5,212 nucleotides of DNA from an uncultured Rhodobacterales bacterium (GTDB lineage Bacteria > Pseudomonadota > Alphaproteobacteria > Rhodobacterales > Rhodobacteraceae): positions 1-5,212 of the forward strand of contig CALCGO010000097.1 in the NCBI GenBank assembly GCA_937901055.1, in the 5' to 3' direction. Numbering within the stretch: the stretch's first letter is position 1; each line of letters opens with the position of its first letter. The notes under the pieces were generated by a model. It saw only the letters and a program-made list of their open reading frames with translations, did no database searches and had not been told where the DNA came from. Shown piece after piece: positions 4,732 through 5,212 of the stretch. The translations under genes were made by a program, and so were the position numbers.

Positions 4732-5212
4732 CTAGTTAGTGAAAGGCATGTTGAATTGCTTCAACAGCGCTTTCGCTTCCGCATCGGTATCCGCGGTGGT
4801 GCAAATTACGATATCCATGCCCCAGAACTGATCAACTTTATCAAAGTCGATTTCTGGGAATACGATATGCTCTTTCAGGCCCATGGCGTAGTTGCCACGA
4901 CCGTCAAACGACTTGCCCGAGATACCACGAAAATCGCGGATACGAGGCATAGCAACAGTAACCAGACGATCCAAGAAATCGTACATACGGTCGCCGCGCA
5001 ATGTCACTTTGACACCTAGAGGCATATCTTCACGAACCTTGAAACCCGCGATGGATTTTTTGGCTTTAGTGATGACAGGCATCTGGCCGGCAATTGCCAT
5101 AAGATCAGCATGTGCGGAACGAATTTTCTTGCTGTCTGCAACAGCTTCGCCAACACCCATGTTCAAAACGATTTTTTCCAGCTTTGGAATCATCATTTCG
5201 TTCTTGTAGCCG
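4732..5212 (-). CDS. rplE: 50S ribosomal protein L5, missing its N-terminus (runs off window)
   Basis: L5 binds 5S rRNA and contacts the P-site tRNA from the central protuberance. The frame is open to the right-hand edge: the visible part starts GYKNEMMIPKLEK and gives 159 codons before the TAG. L5 is usually about 180-187 residues, so roughly 25 are missing; the ATG at 5196 is internal, because the conserved GYKN motif precedes it. Landmarks are LEKIVLNMGVGEA, GQMPVITKAKKSIAGFKVRE, GVKVTLRGDRMYDFLDRL, and FDGRGNYAMGLKEHI near the end. It stands before rpsN as in all spc operons. The protein looks intact in the visible part. The operon's start and any S8 target site lie beyond the window. Confidence 0.97.
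   Translation of the reverse strand, partial: GYKNEMMIPKLEKIVLNMGVGEAVADSKKIRSAHADLMAIAGQMPVITKAKKSIAGFKVREDMPLGVKVTLRGDRMYDFLDRLVTVAMPRIRDFRGISGKSFDGRGNYAMGLKEHIVFPEIDFDKVDQFWGMDIVICTTADTDAEAKALLKQFNMPFTN

Noticed and set aside
3810..4739. Plus-strand open frame of 309 codons
   Set aside because: It lies opposite rplF, rpsH and rpsN, all clearly real and conserved on the minus strand. Its protein has no recognisable domain and its length follows from the codon use of those genes.
5194..5196. ATG as the start of rplE
   Set aside because: The frame continues upstream through GYKNE, which matches the conserved L5 sequence before this point, so the gene starts outside the window.

Overview
The window is a ribosomal protein gene cluster read entirely on the minus strand. 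From the right-hand edge leftwards the order is rplE (partial), rpsN, rpsH, rplF, rplR, rpsE, rpmD, an unrecognised gene, rplO and secY (partial). This is the classic bacterial spc operon order, with an extra segment of about 1 kb between rpmD and rplO. Several features point to an alphaproteobacterium, most likely of the Rhodobacterales/Roseobacter group: the zinc-free 101-residue S14, the S5 with an acidic alanine/glutamate tail, the SecY N-terminus and the overall protein style. Moderate GC (about half) argues against the high-GC members. The genus cannot be fixed from the sequence.

Right block (2287-5212): rplE to rpmD are tightly packed. Five successive junctions have gaps of only 12, 10, 12, 10 and 12 bases, and in each the stop codon runs directly into a purine-rich ribosome binding site. 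This suggests strong translational coupling. All encode core 50S or 30S proteins (L5, S14, S8, L6, L18, S5, L30).

Middle block (1263-2286): just after rpmD come two overlapping palindromes and then a near-perfect intrinsic terminator (2200-2227, minus strand), so the spc operon probably ends, at least in part, here. Beyond it is a 170-codon gene of unknown function (1595-2107). It is visibly more AT-rich than its neighbours and has its own ribosome binding site and a possible promoter. After it lie 332 bases without a convincing gene. They hold a GC-rich hairpin, an 11-base tandem repeat array (1447-1489) flanked by two GCGTTAAC copies, and a plausible promoter (1359-1387) that would restart transcription for rplO and secY.

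Left block (1-1262): rplO (L15) is followed by a 130-base gap before secY. That gap holds a long hairpin followed by five U residues and then directly by the secY ribosome binding site. An 8-base stretch inside the hairpin is perfectly complementary to the ribosome binding site, giving two mutually exclusive folds. This is a possible riboregulatory leader for the translocon gene. The unknown gene and the secY leader are the two parts most worth following up.
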